Of a DNA stretch of 64,000 nt, positions 5,569 to 11,239 are shown in pieces (within the stretch, counting starts at the first letter, position 1; each line of letters opens with the position of its first letter). The notes below the pieces were generated by a model that was not told the DNA's origin, searched no databases, and was given only the letters and a program-made list of their open reading frames with translations. The stretch covers positions 1 through 64,000 of IMG/VR virus record IMGVR_UViG_3300025128_008691. One strand, given 5' to 3'. The translations under genes were made by a program, and so were the position numbers. The stretch is from a virus.

Positions 5569-5859
5569 TTAGTCCCAATCACGTACTGCGAAGGAATCCC
5601 AGTCCGCACCATAGAGGTCGATTTCGTCATAGTCATTCCAGTCATGACCCTGATCGGCGGCGGCTTCCCAATCCCCCTGCGCACGCGCGAGATCCTCCGC
5701 ATCAAGTTCGATGGTTCGCTCATACATCGCAATCTCCTCCTCAGTGTAGGTGCGTTTCTCTGCGGCTTCCATAGCACGGCGGTGATGCTCGAAGATGGAA
5801 ACCTTTTCGTCAACACGGGCACAGTCACGAAGTTCGGCGTTGAAAAGTTTGTCGCTCAT
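5569..5859 (-). CDS. Very acidic protein, 96 aa, unknown function
   Basis: MSDKLFNAELRDCARVDEKV begins a helical, highly acidic protein with an Asp/Trp-rich end (HDWNDYDEIDLYGADWD). ATG at 5859 with AGGAGTC upstream; perfect promoter at 5898-5926. Such composition occurs in phage DNA-mimic inhibitors, but no family match is claimed. Base composition here is clearly more GC-rich than in neighbouring small genes, possibly a more recent arrival. Confidence 0.75.
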   Translation of the reverse strand: MSDKLFNAELRDCARVDEKVSIFEHHRRAMEAAEKRTYTEEEIAMYERTIELDAEDLARAQGDWEAAADQGHDWNDYDEIDLYGADWDSFAVRDWD

Positions 5860-5897
5860 AGTGAGACTCCTAAAAAATTGTCTTTCGTTATAACTAC

Positions 5898-5926
5898 ATT
5901 ATAACATAAATTAAGCCGGTTGTCAA
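5898..5926 (-). promoter_or_regulatory. Consensus promoter for the acidic 96-aa gene
   Basis: On the minus strand, TTGACA (5921-5926), 17 nt, TATAAT (5898-5903). Confidence 0.85.
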
Positions 5927-5942
5927 GAGTAAAATCAGAATT

Positions 5943-6011
5943 TTATTGTAAAACTTCTGCCCCAAGAAAACCAACCAAGCAAGCACCAATAAGTAAAAAT
6001 AAGAATGTCAT
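5943..6011 (-). CDS. 22-aa single-membrane-span micropeptide
   Basis: The ATG at 6011 follows a textbook AAGGAGAACAAT ribosome site. The peptide is one hydrophobic stretch (FLFLLIGACLVGFLGA). No family can be assigned at this size; the strong ribosome site is the main evidence. The upstream sequence ATGCCGATAATAATAGTATAGA resembles the regional promoters but lacks a good -35. Confidence 0.5.
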   Translation of the reverse strand: MTFLFLLIGACLVGFLGAEVLQ

Positions 6012-6090
6012 ATTGTTCTCCTTTCATTCTATACTATTATTATCGGCATGTATAGCCCTAACCTTTAGATATTCTGGAGAAATAGCAAAG

Positions 6091-6140
6091 TTTTTTCTTA
6101 TTGAGATCGAGTCTCAACAAGCCGCGCCGGGCGGGCCCCA
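6091..6140 (-). repeat. Composite hairpin element, copy 5 of 6 (incomplete)
   Basis: Contains the GC-rich block GGGGCCCGCCCGG and the TTGAGACTCGATCTCAA hairpin plus AAGAAAAAACTT, but the CTGCCA...TGGCAG hairpin is replaced by AAAAATAGGTTT. The truncated copy shows that the GC block and GAGAC hairpin are the most conserved parts. Confidence 0.75.
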
Positions 6141-6184
6141 AACCTATTTTTTATAGCAAAACCAAGAAAGCTAGATTGAGAAAA

Positions 6185-6222
6185 ACAAAAAGCCCACCGG
6201 CTGAAAGTTCAACCGGCAGGCC
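6185..6222 (-). terminator. Intrinsic terminator after the lipoprotein gene
   Basis: On the minus strand GGCCTGCCGGTT pairs with AGCCGGTGGGC (with wobble pairs), loop GAACTTTC, followed by TTTTTGTTTTTC. It lies about 50 nt after the stop codon at 6273. Confidence 0.75.
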
Positions 6223-6272
6223 ACAACGAAAGGAAATCTGCTCTATTTAATTAAGAAGCGGAACAGCACGCC

Positions 6273-6587
6273 CTATCTCTTTCGCATCGCAATGCAGTGT
6301 TCTTCTGACATCATGAGTGGATTATCAGGGTGACTAAATGGATTAGCATGAAGCTCACACCACGAGTCAGTCCCTTTTGTAAATCCACATCCTTTACAGA
6401 GTTTATTATAATCGTAATTAGGAATGGTAAGCTCTTGCGTCTGTGTCTCAAGCGGCTTAAGCTCTATGATCTCTGCACCATGCTCTACCTTTGACCTACT
6501 ACACCCTAGCAATACTGCACAGCATAGCCCAGCCAATAGAGCCAGTGTGCAAAATACCGCTGATTTTATTTCTGTTTCCCTAGCCAT
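6273..6587 (-). CDS. Predicted lipoprotein, 104 aa
   Basis: The N-terminus is a lipoprotein signal: charged start (MARETEIK), hydrophobic core (FCTLALLAGLCCAVLLG) and lipobox L-L-G-C with Cys29 as the lipidation site. The mature part carries a possible metal site (CKGCGFTKGTDSWCELH). Phage lipoproteins act in lysis (spanins) or in superinfection exclusion; which applies here cannot be told. It is the last gene of a four-gene unit (6935 to 6273), after two tiny genes encoding a membrane peptide and a basic peptide. Confidence 0.65.
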   Translation of the reverse strand: MARETEIKSAVFCTLALLAGLCCAVLLGCSRSKVEHGAEIIELKPLETQTQELTIPNYDYNKLCKGCGFTKGTDSWCELHANPFSHPDNPLMMSEEHCIAMRKR

Positions 6588-6682
6588 GATAATAGCCCTT
6601 TCTTTTTCTGTACTGGTTTCTTCTTTTCCAATCGCTTGAATTCTCTAGCTAATTGTACCGCGTGAATTCTTCGCATCTTCAT
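6566..6682 (-). CDS. Basic 38-aa protein
   Basis: ATG at 6682 overlaps the TGA of the membrane peptide gene (ATGA), and its end overlaps the lipoprotein gene by 22 nt. Product starts MKMRRIHAVQLAREFKRLEK and is rich in lysine (KKKPVQKKKG). Existence rests on the overlapping stop/start pattern; no family recognised. Confidence 0.5.
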   Translation of the reverse strand: MKMRRIHAVQLAREFKRLEKKKPVQKKKGLLSWLGKQK

Positions 6683-6768
6683 CTAGTCACCCATATAATA
6701 TAACATCCAAACCCTAACCAAACTGAAGTCATTCCCCAGAACAACCACTCATTAAACTTTTCCTTCAT
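6679..6768 (-). CDS. 29-aa membrane peptide
   Basis: MKEKFNEWLFWGMTSVWLG then a hydrophobic run GCYIIWV: one membrane span with a charged N-terminus. The ATG at 6768 shares its A with the TAA of the preceding gene. Small and unassignable, but flanked by coupled genes. Together with the lipoprotein it might form a membrane complex (inference). Confidence 0.5.
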   Translation of the reverse strand: MKEKFNEWLFWGMTSVWLGFGCYIIWVTR

Positions 6769-6935
6769 TATACACACTCCATTTCAAATTCATAATTTGC
6801 CTGTTCATATCTCTGAAAGTTCAACTCTGTTAATCCATCTATAACAACCTCGTAATGCTCACAATGTCTATTATATACAAGCTCTACCAATCGGCCTGTA
6901 TTGTCTTTCTCTGACTTATATACTACAAATTCCAT
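6768..6935 (-). CDS. Small protein, 55 aa, unknown function
   Basis: ATG at 6935 with GGAGATAAG upstream, first gene of the unit ending with the lipoprotein. MEFVVYKSEKDNTGRLVELV then a His/Tyr-rich segment and an acidic C-terminus. Predicted beta-beta-alpha type small domain. The tandem direct repeat at 6951-7007 forms its upstream leader. Confidence 0.65.
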   Translation of the reverse strand: MEFVVYKSEKDNTGRLVELVYNRHCEHYEVVIDGLTELNFQRYEQANYEFEMECV

Positions 6936-6950
6936 ATTTTCTTATCTCCA

Positions 6951-6975
6951 GTGTAACCCTATAAAAGGCAAACAG
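6951..6975 (-). repeat. Tandem direct repeat, unit 1
   Basis: 25-nt unit (GTGTAACCC...AAGGCAAACAG on the plus strand) repeated after 7 nt at 6983-7007 with three mismatches. It lies in the leader of the 55-residue gene, immediately upstream of its ribosome site. A double binding site for a regulator is the simplest reading. Confidence 0.7.
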
Positions 6976-6982
6976 AACTCAC

Positions 6983-7007
6983 GTGTAACCCCACTAAAGG
7001 CAAACAG
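6983..7007 (-). repeat. Tandem direct repeat, unit 2
   Basis: Second copy of the 25-nt unit, 32 nt period with unit 1; it ends 8 nt before the stop codon of the 81-residue gene. Confidence 0.7.
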
Positions 7008-7014
7008 GTAGTGG

Positions 7015-7260
7015 TTATTCACATCCCCAAGTATCGCAAGCACGTTGCTTAGCTTTGCAGTAAGCCGCACGTCCTTCAGCAAAGGCAGGAACTTCCCAAT
7101 ATTTGTATCGTTCGTTCCAAACGATCTCGACATCTCCATTAGCTTCGATGAAGCTATTCTTATTGAAGTCGTTAGTGAACAGTGCATGTGCATCACTGTT
7201 AGGCTTTTCCACTGAAGGCGATTGTGGGTAAGCGGCTGGTTGTAAATCTGAAATTTTCAT
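7015..7260 (-). CDS. Small protein, 81 aa, unknown function
   Basis: Start at 7260 (MKISDLQPAAYPQSPSVEKP) with GAAAGGAAA upstream, preferred over an upstream in-frame start at 7317 that lies inside the promoter. The C-terminal half (IVWNERYKYWEVPAFAEG, then AYCKAKQRACDTWGCE) is rich in aromatic residues and Cys. No family recognised. Perfect promoter at 7289-7317. Confidence 0.75.
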   Translation of the reverse strand: MKISDLQPAAYPQSPSVEKPNSDAHALFTNDFNKNSFIEANGDVEIVWNERYKYWEVPAFAEGRAAYCKAKQRACDTWGCE

Positions 7261-7288
7261 ATCAATTTTCCTTTCGTTTGATACTATC

Positions 7289-7317
7289 ATTATACTATAT
7301 ATATCGGCGTTTGTCAA
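7289..7317 (-). promoter_or_regulatory. Consensus promoter with GCCGATATATA spacer
   Basis: On the minus strand, TTGACA (7312-7317), 17-nt spacer AACGCCGATATATATAG, TATAAT (7289-7294). This is the best copy of the regional promoter type. Confidence 0.9.
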
Positions 7318-7330
7318 GGGTAATCTTTAA

Positions 7331-7501
7331 CTATTTTGCAATTATTTTTGTTAAAGCATTCTTTACTTTCCAGAGGTACTCTAGCTCACCCTCAACGATA
7401 CTCTTATTGTACTCGCCTAGCTCATTCTTATGCTCGATAATCTTAGCTTCGATATCAGCATTAATCTTAATCAGGCTTAGTTCTGCTTGTGCTTTAGTCA
7501 T
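7331..7501 (-). CDS. Helical 56-aa protein
   Basis: Start at 7501 (MTKAQAELSLIKINADIEAK) with GAAAGGAAAA upstream. Entire sequence is predicted amphipathic helix or short coiled coil (IEAKIIEHKNELGEYNKSIV). No family recognised. Single-gene unit with promoter at 7532-7560. Confidence 0.7.
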   Translation of the reverse strand: MTKAQAELSLIKINADIEAKIIEHKNELGEYNKSIVEGELEYLWKVKNALTKIIAK

Positions 7502-7531
7502 GTCGTTTTTCCTTTCGTTTAACATGATTAT

Positions 7532-7560
7532 ATTATACCATAAACTTCGTGATTTGTCAA
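7532..7560 (-). promoter_or_regulatory. Consensus promoter for the 56-aa gene
   Basis: On the minus strand, TTGACA (7555-7560), 17 nt, TATAAT (7532-7537). Confidence 0.85.
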
Positions 7561-7566
7561 TAGCAA

Positions 7567-7698
7567 TTACATTATTTTCTGTAAATAAATTAATAATTCT
7601 TTTACGTACCAGCCTACGACGAACACGCCAAACGCCGAGATCATCGCTAGGCCATGCAGGCCAAATTCTTTTCTTAGTTCAATCATCTTATCAATCAT
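7567..7698 (-). CDS. 43-aa single-span membrane protein
   Basis: ATG at 7698 with GAAAGGATAG upstream. MIDKMIELRKEFGLHG then a membrane span AMISAFGVFVVGWYV and a basic/aliphatic end. N-terminal charge distribution fits N-in orientation. Function unknown; small single-span proteins in phage early regions can alter host membrane proteins (inference). Confidence 0.65.
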   Translation of the reverse strand: MIDKMIELRKEFGLHGLAMISAFGVFVVGWYVKELLIYLQKIM

Positions 7699-7731
7699 TT
7701 TCTATCCTTTCGATTAACTGGTTATACCTTA

Positions 7732-7760
7732 ACTATACTATATTTATCGGCACTTGTCAA
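7732..7760 (-). promoter_or_regulatory. Promoter for the 43-aa membrane protein gene
   Basis: On the minus strand, TTGACA (7755-7760), 17-nt spacer AGTGCCGATAAATATAG, TATAGT (7732-7737). Confidence 0.8.
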
Positions 7761-7794
7761 TAGATACTTGAGTATTTTCTTGGGATTTATCAAT

Positions 7795-7859
7795 CTTTTT
7801 TGTTAATGAGATTATGTCTCAATAACGATTTGGGGCCGGCCCAACTGCCAAAATGGCAG
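7795..7859 (-). repeat. Composite hairpin element, copy 6 of 6
   Basis: CTGCCATTTTGGCAG (inverted loop relative to the other copies), TGGGCCGGCCCC, TTATTGAGACATAATCTCATTAA, then CAAAAAAG. It starts 2 nt after the stop codon of the 40-residue gene. Confidence 0.8.
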
Positions 7860-7860
7860 A

Positions 7861-7983
7861 CTACATATCAGCTAGGCCGTATTCGTCGTGCATCAAATCC
7901 CACACGTCGCAAGCGTCGTTCCACTCTTGAGTGGACACTTCTTCGACTTCGTTCAAGTCTTCATTAGTAGGTTCAGTAATCAT
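7861..7983 (-). CDS. Acidic 40-aa protein
   Basis: ATG at 7983 with GAAAGGA upstream: MITEPTNEDLNEVEEVSTQE, then WNDACDVWDLMHDEYG. Highly acidic; no family recognised. Driven by dyad-class promoter 3 and followed at once by composite hairpin copy 6. Confidence 0.65.
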   Translation of the reverse strand: MITEPTNEDLNEVEEVSTQEWNDACDVWDLMHDEYGLADM

Positions 7984-8022
7984 ATTTTTGTTCCTTTCAA
8001 GAACGTGTTGTATTTGTTATAT

Positions 8023-8058
8023 TATTATTATCGTCTATAGCTGTGACACGTTAGGTCA
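8023..8058 (-). promoter_or_regulatory. Dyad-class promoter 3
   Basis: TGACCTAACGTGTCA (8058-8044 on the minus strand), identical to the dyad of promoter 2, then 17 nt to ATAATAATAATATAACA. Upstream of the 40-residue gene. Confidence 0.6.
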
Positions 8059-8063
8059 TTCTC

Positions 8064-8270
8064 TCAGATTATTTCGTAAGAAAGTATACTTTTTTTATCT
8101 GTATGAATGTATCTCTTTACATAGGGAGCATAGAACATAACGCTATCGCCATCGAACTCAACCAGCTCTGCCTTTGTTTTATATTTCCAGTCACAACGGA
8201 CGCCACGGCCAGCGATTGCAATCTCACAATCTTGAGGAATGTTTTCAATGAAGTTTTCTATTAGTATCAT
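8064..8270 (-). CDS. Small protein, 68 aa, unknown function
   Basis: Start ATG at 8270 (MILIENFIENIPQDCEIAIA) with GAAAGG upstream. Mixed alpha/beta sequence with the segment VMFYAPYVKRYIHTDKKS near the C-terminus. No family recognised. First small gene of the left block; promoter at 8288-8315. Confidence 0.7.
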   Translation of the reverse strand: MILIENFIENIPQDCEIAIAGRGVRCDWKYKTKAELVEFDGDSVMFYAPYVKRYIHTDKKSILSYEII

Positions 8271-8287
8271 ATTATTTACCTTTCTAT

Positions 8288-8315
8288 AGTATATATAGTG
8301 CAATCCGCGTGCCAA
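8288..8315 (-). promoter_or_regulatory. Promoter with duplicated TTGGCACGC
   Basis: On the minus strand, TTGGCA (8310-8315), 16 nt, TATACT (8288-8293). A second TTGGCACGC lies 10 nt further upstream (8320-8325 for its TTGGCA), i.e. one helical turn away, which suggests a duplicated binding site. Confidence 0.55.
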
Positions 8316-8325
8316 AGCGTGCCAA

Positions 8326-8659
8326 TCCAGAGGTAATTTTTTTTTATTTTTATACGTCTACTATATAAGCATATAACCAGATAAATATTTTATTTTATCC
8401 CGCCGACTGATTATAGTAAGTAATTTATCACTGTATCATATAGCTACAAATGTATCGTAATAACACATCGTTTTAATACAGTCATTTCTAGGGGTATAGT
8501 GCCAGCTCACCACCCTCCTAGCGAGGGGGTAGTTTTATAATCTCAGACTTCTGTCGTCCCGAATAGAAAAATGTGCTAGGTGGTACAGACAACACTTGGA
8601 AGGTTTATCTAAAAAACTGGTCGTTTGATATTTATAAAAGTGGTCATTTGGCACCTCTC
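8326..8659. other. AT-rich gene-free gap
   Basis: No credible gene on either strand. The stretch is very AT-rich and includes, on the plus strand, a CCCTC/GAGGG hairpin (8513-8527) followed by AGTTTT, terminator-like although no plus-strand gene precedes it. It separates the early block from the methyltransferase gene; a replication or packaging site would be possible but I see no iterons or cos-like ends. Confidence 0.4.
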
Positions 8660-9430
8660 TTACAATTGGTTTTTCCATTGTTCCAGTCTATCTCTTCTAT
8701 CTATCGGCTTTTTGCAGTAACATACCGACCTCTCAGAGTCTTCCCCTTCGACTGTAACTCTAGGGAACTCATCTACTACAAAGTTCAATTCTTGTAGAAC
8801 TGCCTTCAAAGCACTCTTACTAAAATTCCAAAAGTTTGTTGAATCGTTGTTGACTTCAGCCAGTGCATGGAACTGAGCAAGCAAAGCATCACCATATCCT
8901 CTACTATCAGGTATCGTTGTTGTTTCGACCATTAGGCTGCTGTTCTCGTTCATTATATCCCATATTGTTCTTAAGGCCCGCATCGGATCTTGCAGATGAT
9001 ACAACACTCCGGCAAATAGAACTACATCAAATTTTCCCAGTACTTCTTCTGTAGCATCATATATATTCATATCTATGTCTATAACATTAGAATTCTTTAT
9101 AGACTTAGCTATATCAAACCCTTCTTTTGTTTTTTTATCGAATCCAAGCGATATCTTTTCTGACCATAAGTCTAGAGCAACAACCTCTGAGGCCCCTCTT
9201 TCTTCTGCTAGGAATGCGTAGTATCCGTCCCAGCTTCCAATATCTAATACTCTCTTACCCTTGAAGTAGTTTTCAGGAAATCGCCATTTTTCAACTTCAC
9301 TTATCATCCTTTTCTCTACGGGTAAACAGTCTGCCTTCTCTCCATCCGACCAAACCCCGTCTCCAAAGTCAATAGAATGCCACCAATACTTGTAGCTGTC
9401 CACCAACTTTTTCTTATCTTCCTTGTTCAT
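8660..9430 (-). CDS. SAM-dependent methyltransferase, CmoB/DUF1698-like
   Basis: Class I methyltransferase of 256 residues. Motif I is VLDIGSWDGYYAF (about residues 62-74), the acidic post-I residue is in VVALDLW, and the motif around residues 133-148 reads FDVVLFAGVLYHLQDP. This combination and the aromatic N-terminal helix (YKYWWHSIDFGDG) resemble the CmoB family, which modifies uridine at tRNA position 34. In phages such enzymes also sit in glycan clusters, so the substrate is uncertain. Its start overlaps the end of the upstream HTH gene by 17 nt (co-translation). Confidence 0.75.
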   Translation of the reverse strand: MNKEDKKKLVDSYKYWWHSIDFGDGVWSDGEKADCLPVEKRMISEVEKWRFPENYFKGKRVLDIGSWDGYYAFLAEERGASEVVALDLWSEKISLGFDKKTKEGFDIAKSIKNSNVIDIDMNIYDATEEVLGKFDVVLFAGVLYHLQDPMRALRTIWDIMNENSSLMVETTTIPDSRGYGDALLAQFHALAEVNNDSTNFWNFSKSALKAVLQELNFVVDEFPRVTVEGEDSERSVCYCKKPIDRRDRLEQWKNQL

Positions 9431-9623
9431 TATCTATAACTCCGCATATACCTCGACCTTGTTTCTTTTTTATGCCTAGTTTTTGTCTCATCTTTCTAAC
9501 AGCGTCAAGAGAGACCTTTCTACCAGCCTGTTCGCTTAACTTTTCAGCAACTTCTTTATCTTTCATGTACTTTGAGTTATCTATAACGAACTGCTTGTCT
9601 TCTTCTGTCCATTTTATGTTCAT
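9414..9623 (-). CDS. Small Myb/SANT-like HTH protein, 69 aa
   Basis: The pattern W-T-x-E-[ED]-x2-F-[VI] followed by two helices (KYMKDKEVAEKLSEQAG and SLDAVRKMRQKLGI) is that of a SANT/Myb-like helix-turn-helix. It ends in a basic/glycine tail. Likely binds DNA; a regulator of the divergent region at 9624-9707 is plausible. It heads a two-gene unit with the methyltransferase. Confidence 0.65.
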   Translation of the reverse strand: MNIKWTEEDKQFVIDNSKYMKDKEVAEKLSEQAGRKVSLDAVRKMRQKLGIKKKQGRGICGVIDNEQGR

Positions 9624-9647
9624 TTTAATCCCCTAAAAGTGGTCTTT

Positions 9648-9663
9648 CGTGTATATAATATTA
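9648..9663 (+). promoter_or_regulatory. Candidate late promoter (CGTGTATATAATATTA)
   Basis: Lies 60 nt before the first plus-strand gene in the divergent gap. It shares the GTGTATATaaTaTTA core with 44425-44440 and with the TGGTGTAT sites at 15191, 17409, 20835 and 23776. It would be read by a phage sigma factor (inference). Confidence 0.45.
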
Positions 9664-9707
9664 TATAACCTATAACAGAAAATTGTTTCATGTAAAGGGA
9701 AAGTTTT

Positions 9708-9854
9708 ATGACAGATAAAGACAATGTAAAGCTAACGCCGTCTGAGCTTAAGGTAACAGCGTCTGAGGAGCTGGACCAAGAAGTTCAAGAAGAGTTAGCT
9801 AATGCGTCAGAGGAAAAAGATATTGAAGAGCTTTTAGAGAATCTAGAGGATTAA
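9708..9854 (+). CDS. Acidic 48-aa protein
   Basis: First plus-strand gene. ATG at 9708 after AAAGGGAAAG. Helical and very acidic: LKVTASEELDQEVQEELANA, ending EELLENLED. No family recognised. It abuts the sigma-like gene (1 nt between stop and the TTG start at 9856), so the pair is probably translated together; a sigma-binding or coactivator role is speculation. Confidence 0.65.
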   Translation: MTDKDNVKLTPSELKVTASEELDQEVQEELANASEEKDIEELLENLED

Positions 9855-9855
9855 T

Positions 9856-10452
9856 TTGCACATTCCTTCTAACATGACTGAGGAAGAAGTCATAGAGACC
9901 ATAGAGAGAGTTGCTACAAGACTTTGTAGAAAATTTCGTTTTGGTTATCATGAAGTAGATGATATTAAGCAGCAGGCAAGTCTATTTGCTTGGGAAGGTC
10001 TAGAAAAGTATGATGAAAAGAGACCACTTGAGAATTTTCTCTGGACACATGTAAGAAATCGTCTCTATAACTTTAAGAGGAACAATTATTCCAGACCAGA
10101 GAAACCATGTGATACATGTGAGTTCTTTAGAAATCAGAAATGCCTAGCTTTTGATAGACAAGATGAGTGTGCACTATATAAAGGGTGGTGTCAACGCAAC
10201 AACGCTAAGAAAAGCCTAATGAAATCAGTTACATTAGAATTTGAACAAAACGAACACAATGAAAGCTTCTTTAGTACTTTATTTACGAAGGAAGTATTTG
10301 AGATAATAGATATAGCGCTTCCGGTTTCTTTACGAGAGGACTGGATAAGATTTATTAACAATTTAAAGCTTTCTAAAAATAGAAGAACTAGATTGCTAGA
10401 GGAAATAAACTTAATAGTTGAGGAGCATAATATTGACAAGGAAACGTGGTAA
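9856..10452 (+). CDS. Phage sigma factor, region-2 type (gp55-like)
   Basis: Residues about 25-75 match sigma region 2: YHEVDDIKQQASLFAWEG, KYDEKRPLENFLWTHVRNR and LYNFKRN follow the region 2.1-2.4 pattern. A Cys cluster (CDTCEFFRNQKCLAF...ECALYKGWC, about residues 85-112) could bind zinc. No region 4 is apparent, as in T4 gp55, which directs late transcription with a clamp-linked coactivator (established for T4). Start is TTG at 9856 with GAGG 6 nt upstream, or ATG at 9874. It probably reads late promoters. Confidence 0.7.
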   Translation: MHIPSNMTEEEVIETIERVATRLCRKFRFGYHEVDDIKQQASLFAWEGLEKYDEKRPLENFLWTHVRNRLYNFKRNNYSRPEKPCDTCEFFRNQKCLAFDRQDECALYKGWCQRNNAKKSLMKSVTLEFEQNEHNESFFSTLFTKEVFEIIDIALPVSLREDWIRFINNLKLSKNRRTRLLEEINLIVEEHNIDKETW

Positions 10453-11239
10453 ACTTTCCAACGGGGAGATGGACTATATTAGGCAAAACTGTTTTGATTT
10501 ATCTATTGAAGAAATAGCGGAAACTTTGAACAGGACTACGGGTCCTATTAATAAGTTCATTGATAAGGAAAATTTAAAGGCGCGCGATTTAACAGATGAA
10601 GAGCATCTTCTTATTAATCTTAGAAAAAGATATTATTATAATGAATTAAGAAAACAATTTCATGATTCTGAGTTGATTTTCTTTGAACATCAGTGGATTG
10701 ACTATTATCGTCAGTTCTCAGAGGATGTTACTCATACAGAAGAGATGCAAATTCTAGAGGTTATCAGGACTGAGGTTTTAATTAATCGTGGAATGGAAGA
10801 TCGGCAAGAGGTTCTCCAAAATGTGTCACGACTAAACCAACTTATCGAAGATGAAATAAGAAAACCTACAGATATGCAAGACACTCAGGCTATCGCTAGT
10901 TTCCAGACGCAATTAGGTGCTGCGATGGCTAGTAAGTCTGCTTATATTAATGAACATGAGAAGTTACTGACAAAGAAGGAGCGTCTCCTAAAAGATTTGA
11001 AGGGGACAAGAGAACAGCGTAAGCGAAATGCAGCTGACGCAAAGACAAACTTTTCAGCTTGGTTAAAACAACTTGATGATGAACAGTTTCGTAAGCGTGA
11101 GGAAGAGAGTATGGAAATCAATAGGCTTGCCGCAAATAAAGCGTTGAAGGCACTGTCTGACTACCATACGTTTGAGGATGGAGGAGTAGACCAGCCGTTC
11201 CTTAATGCTGACACAGTCAAAGATGAGGAGGATGAATAA
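10433..11239 (+). CDS. Putative terminase small subunit
   Basis: 268 residues from a TTG at 10433, chosen because AGGAG lies 7 nt upstream; the frame extends upstream to another TTG at 10418. Residues about 1-50 form an HTH (KLSNGEMDYIRQNCFDLS, IEEIAETLNRTTGPINKFI). Then come long helices (about 90-240) of coiled-coil character. DNA-binding N-terminus, helical oligomerisation region and position upstream of terL fit a TerS, which recognises the packaging site and recruits the large subunit. No direct family match can be claimed. Confidence 0.5.
   Translation: MTRKRGKLSNGEMDYIRQNCFDLSIEEIAETLNRTTGPINKFIDKENLKARDLTDEEHLLINLRKRYYYNELRKQFHDSELIFFEHQWIDYYRQFSEDVTHTEEMQILEVIRTEVLINRGMEDRQEVLQNVSRLNQLIEDEIRKPTDMQDTQAIASFQTQLGAAMASKSAYINEHEKLLTKKERLLKDLKGTREQRKRNAADAKTNFSAWLKQLDDEQFRKREEESMEINRLAANKALKALSDYHTFEDGGVDQPFLNADTVKDEEDE

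Noticed and set aside
6273-6587. Rz/Rz1-type spanin pair
   Set aside because: The lipoprotein has a lipobox, but no partner with a signal-anchor and coiled coil overlaps it, and no endolysin or holin is nearby.
330-7859. Composite hairpins as ordinary intrinsic terminators
   Set aside because: In the direction of the genes the hairpins are followed by A-rich, not T-rich, sequence; in the other direction there are no genes to terminate.
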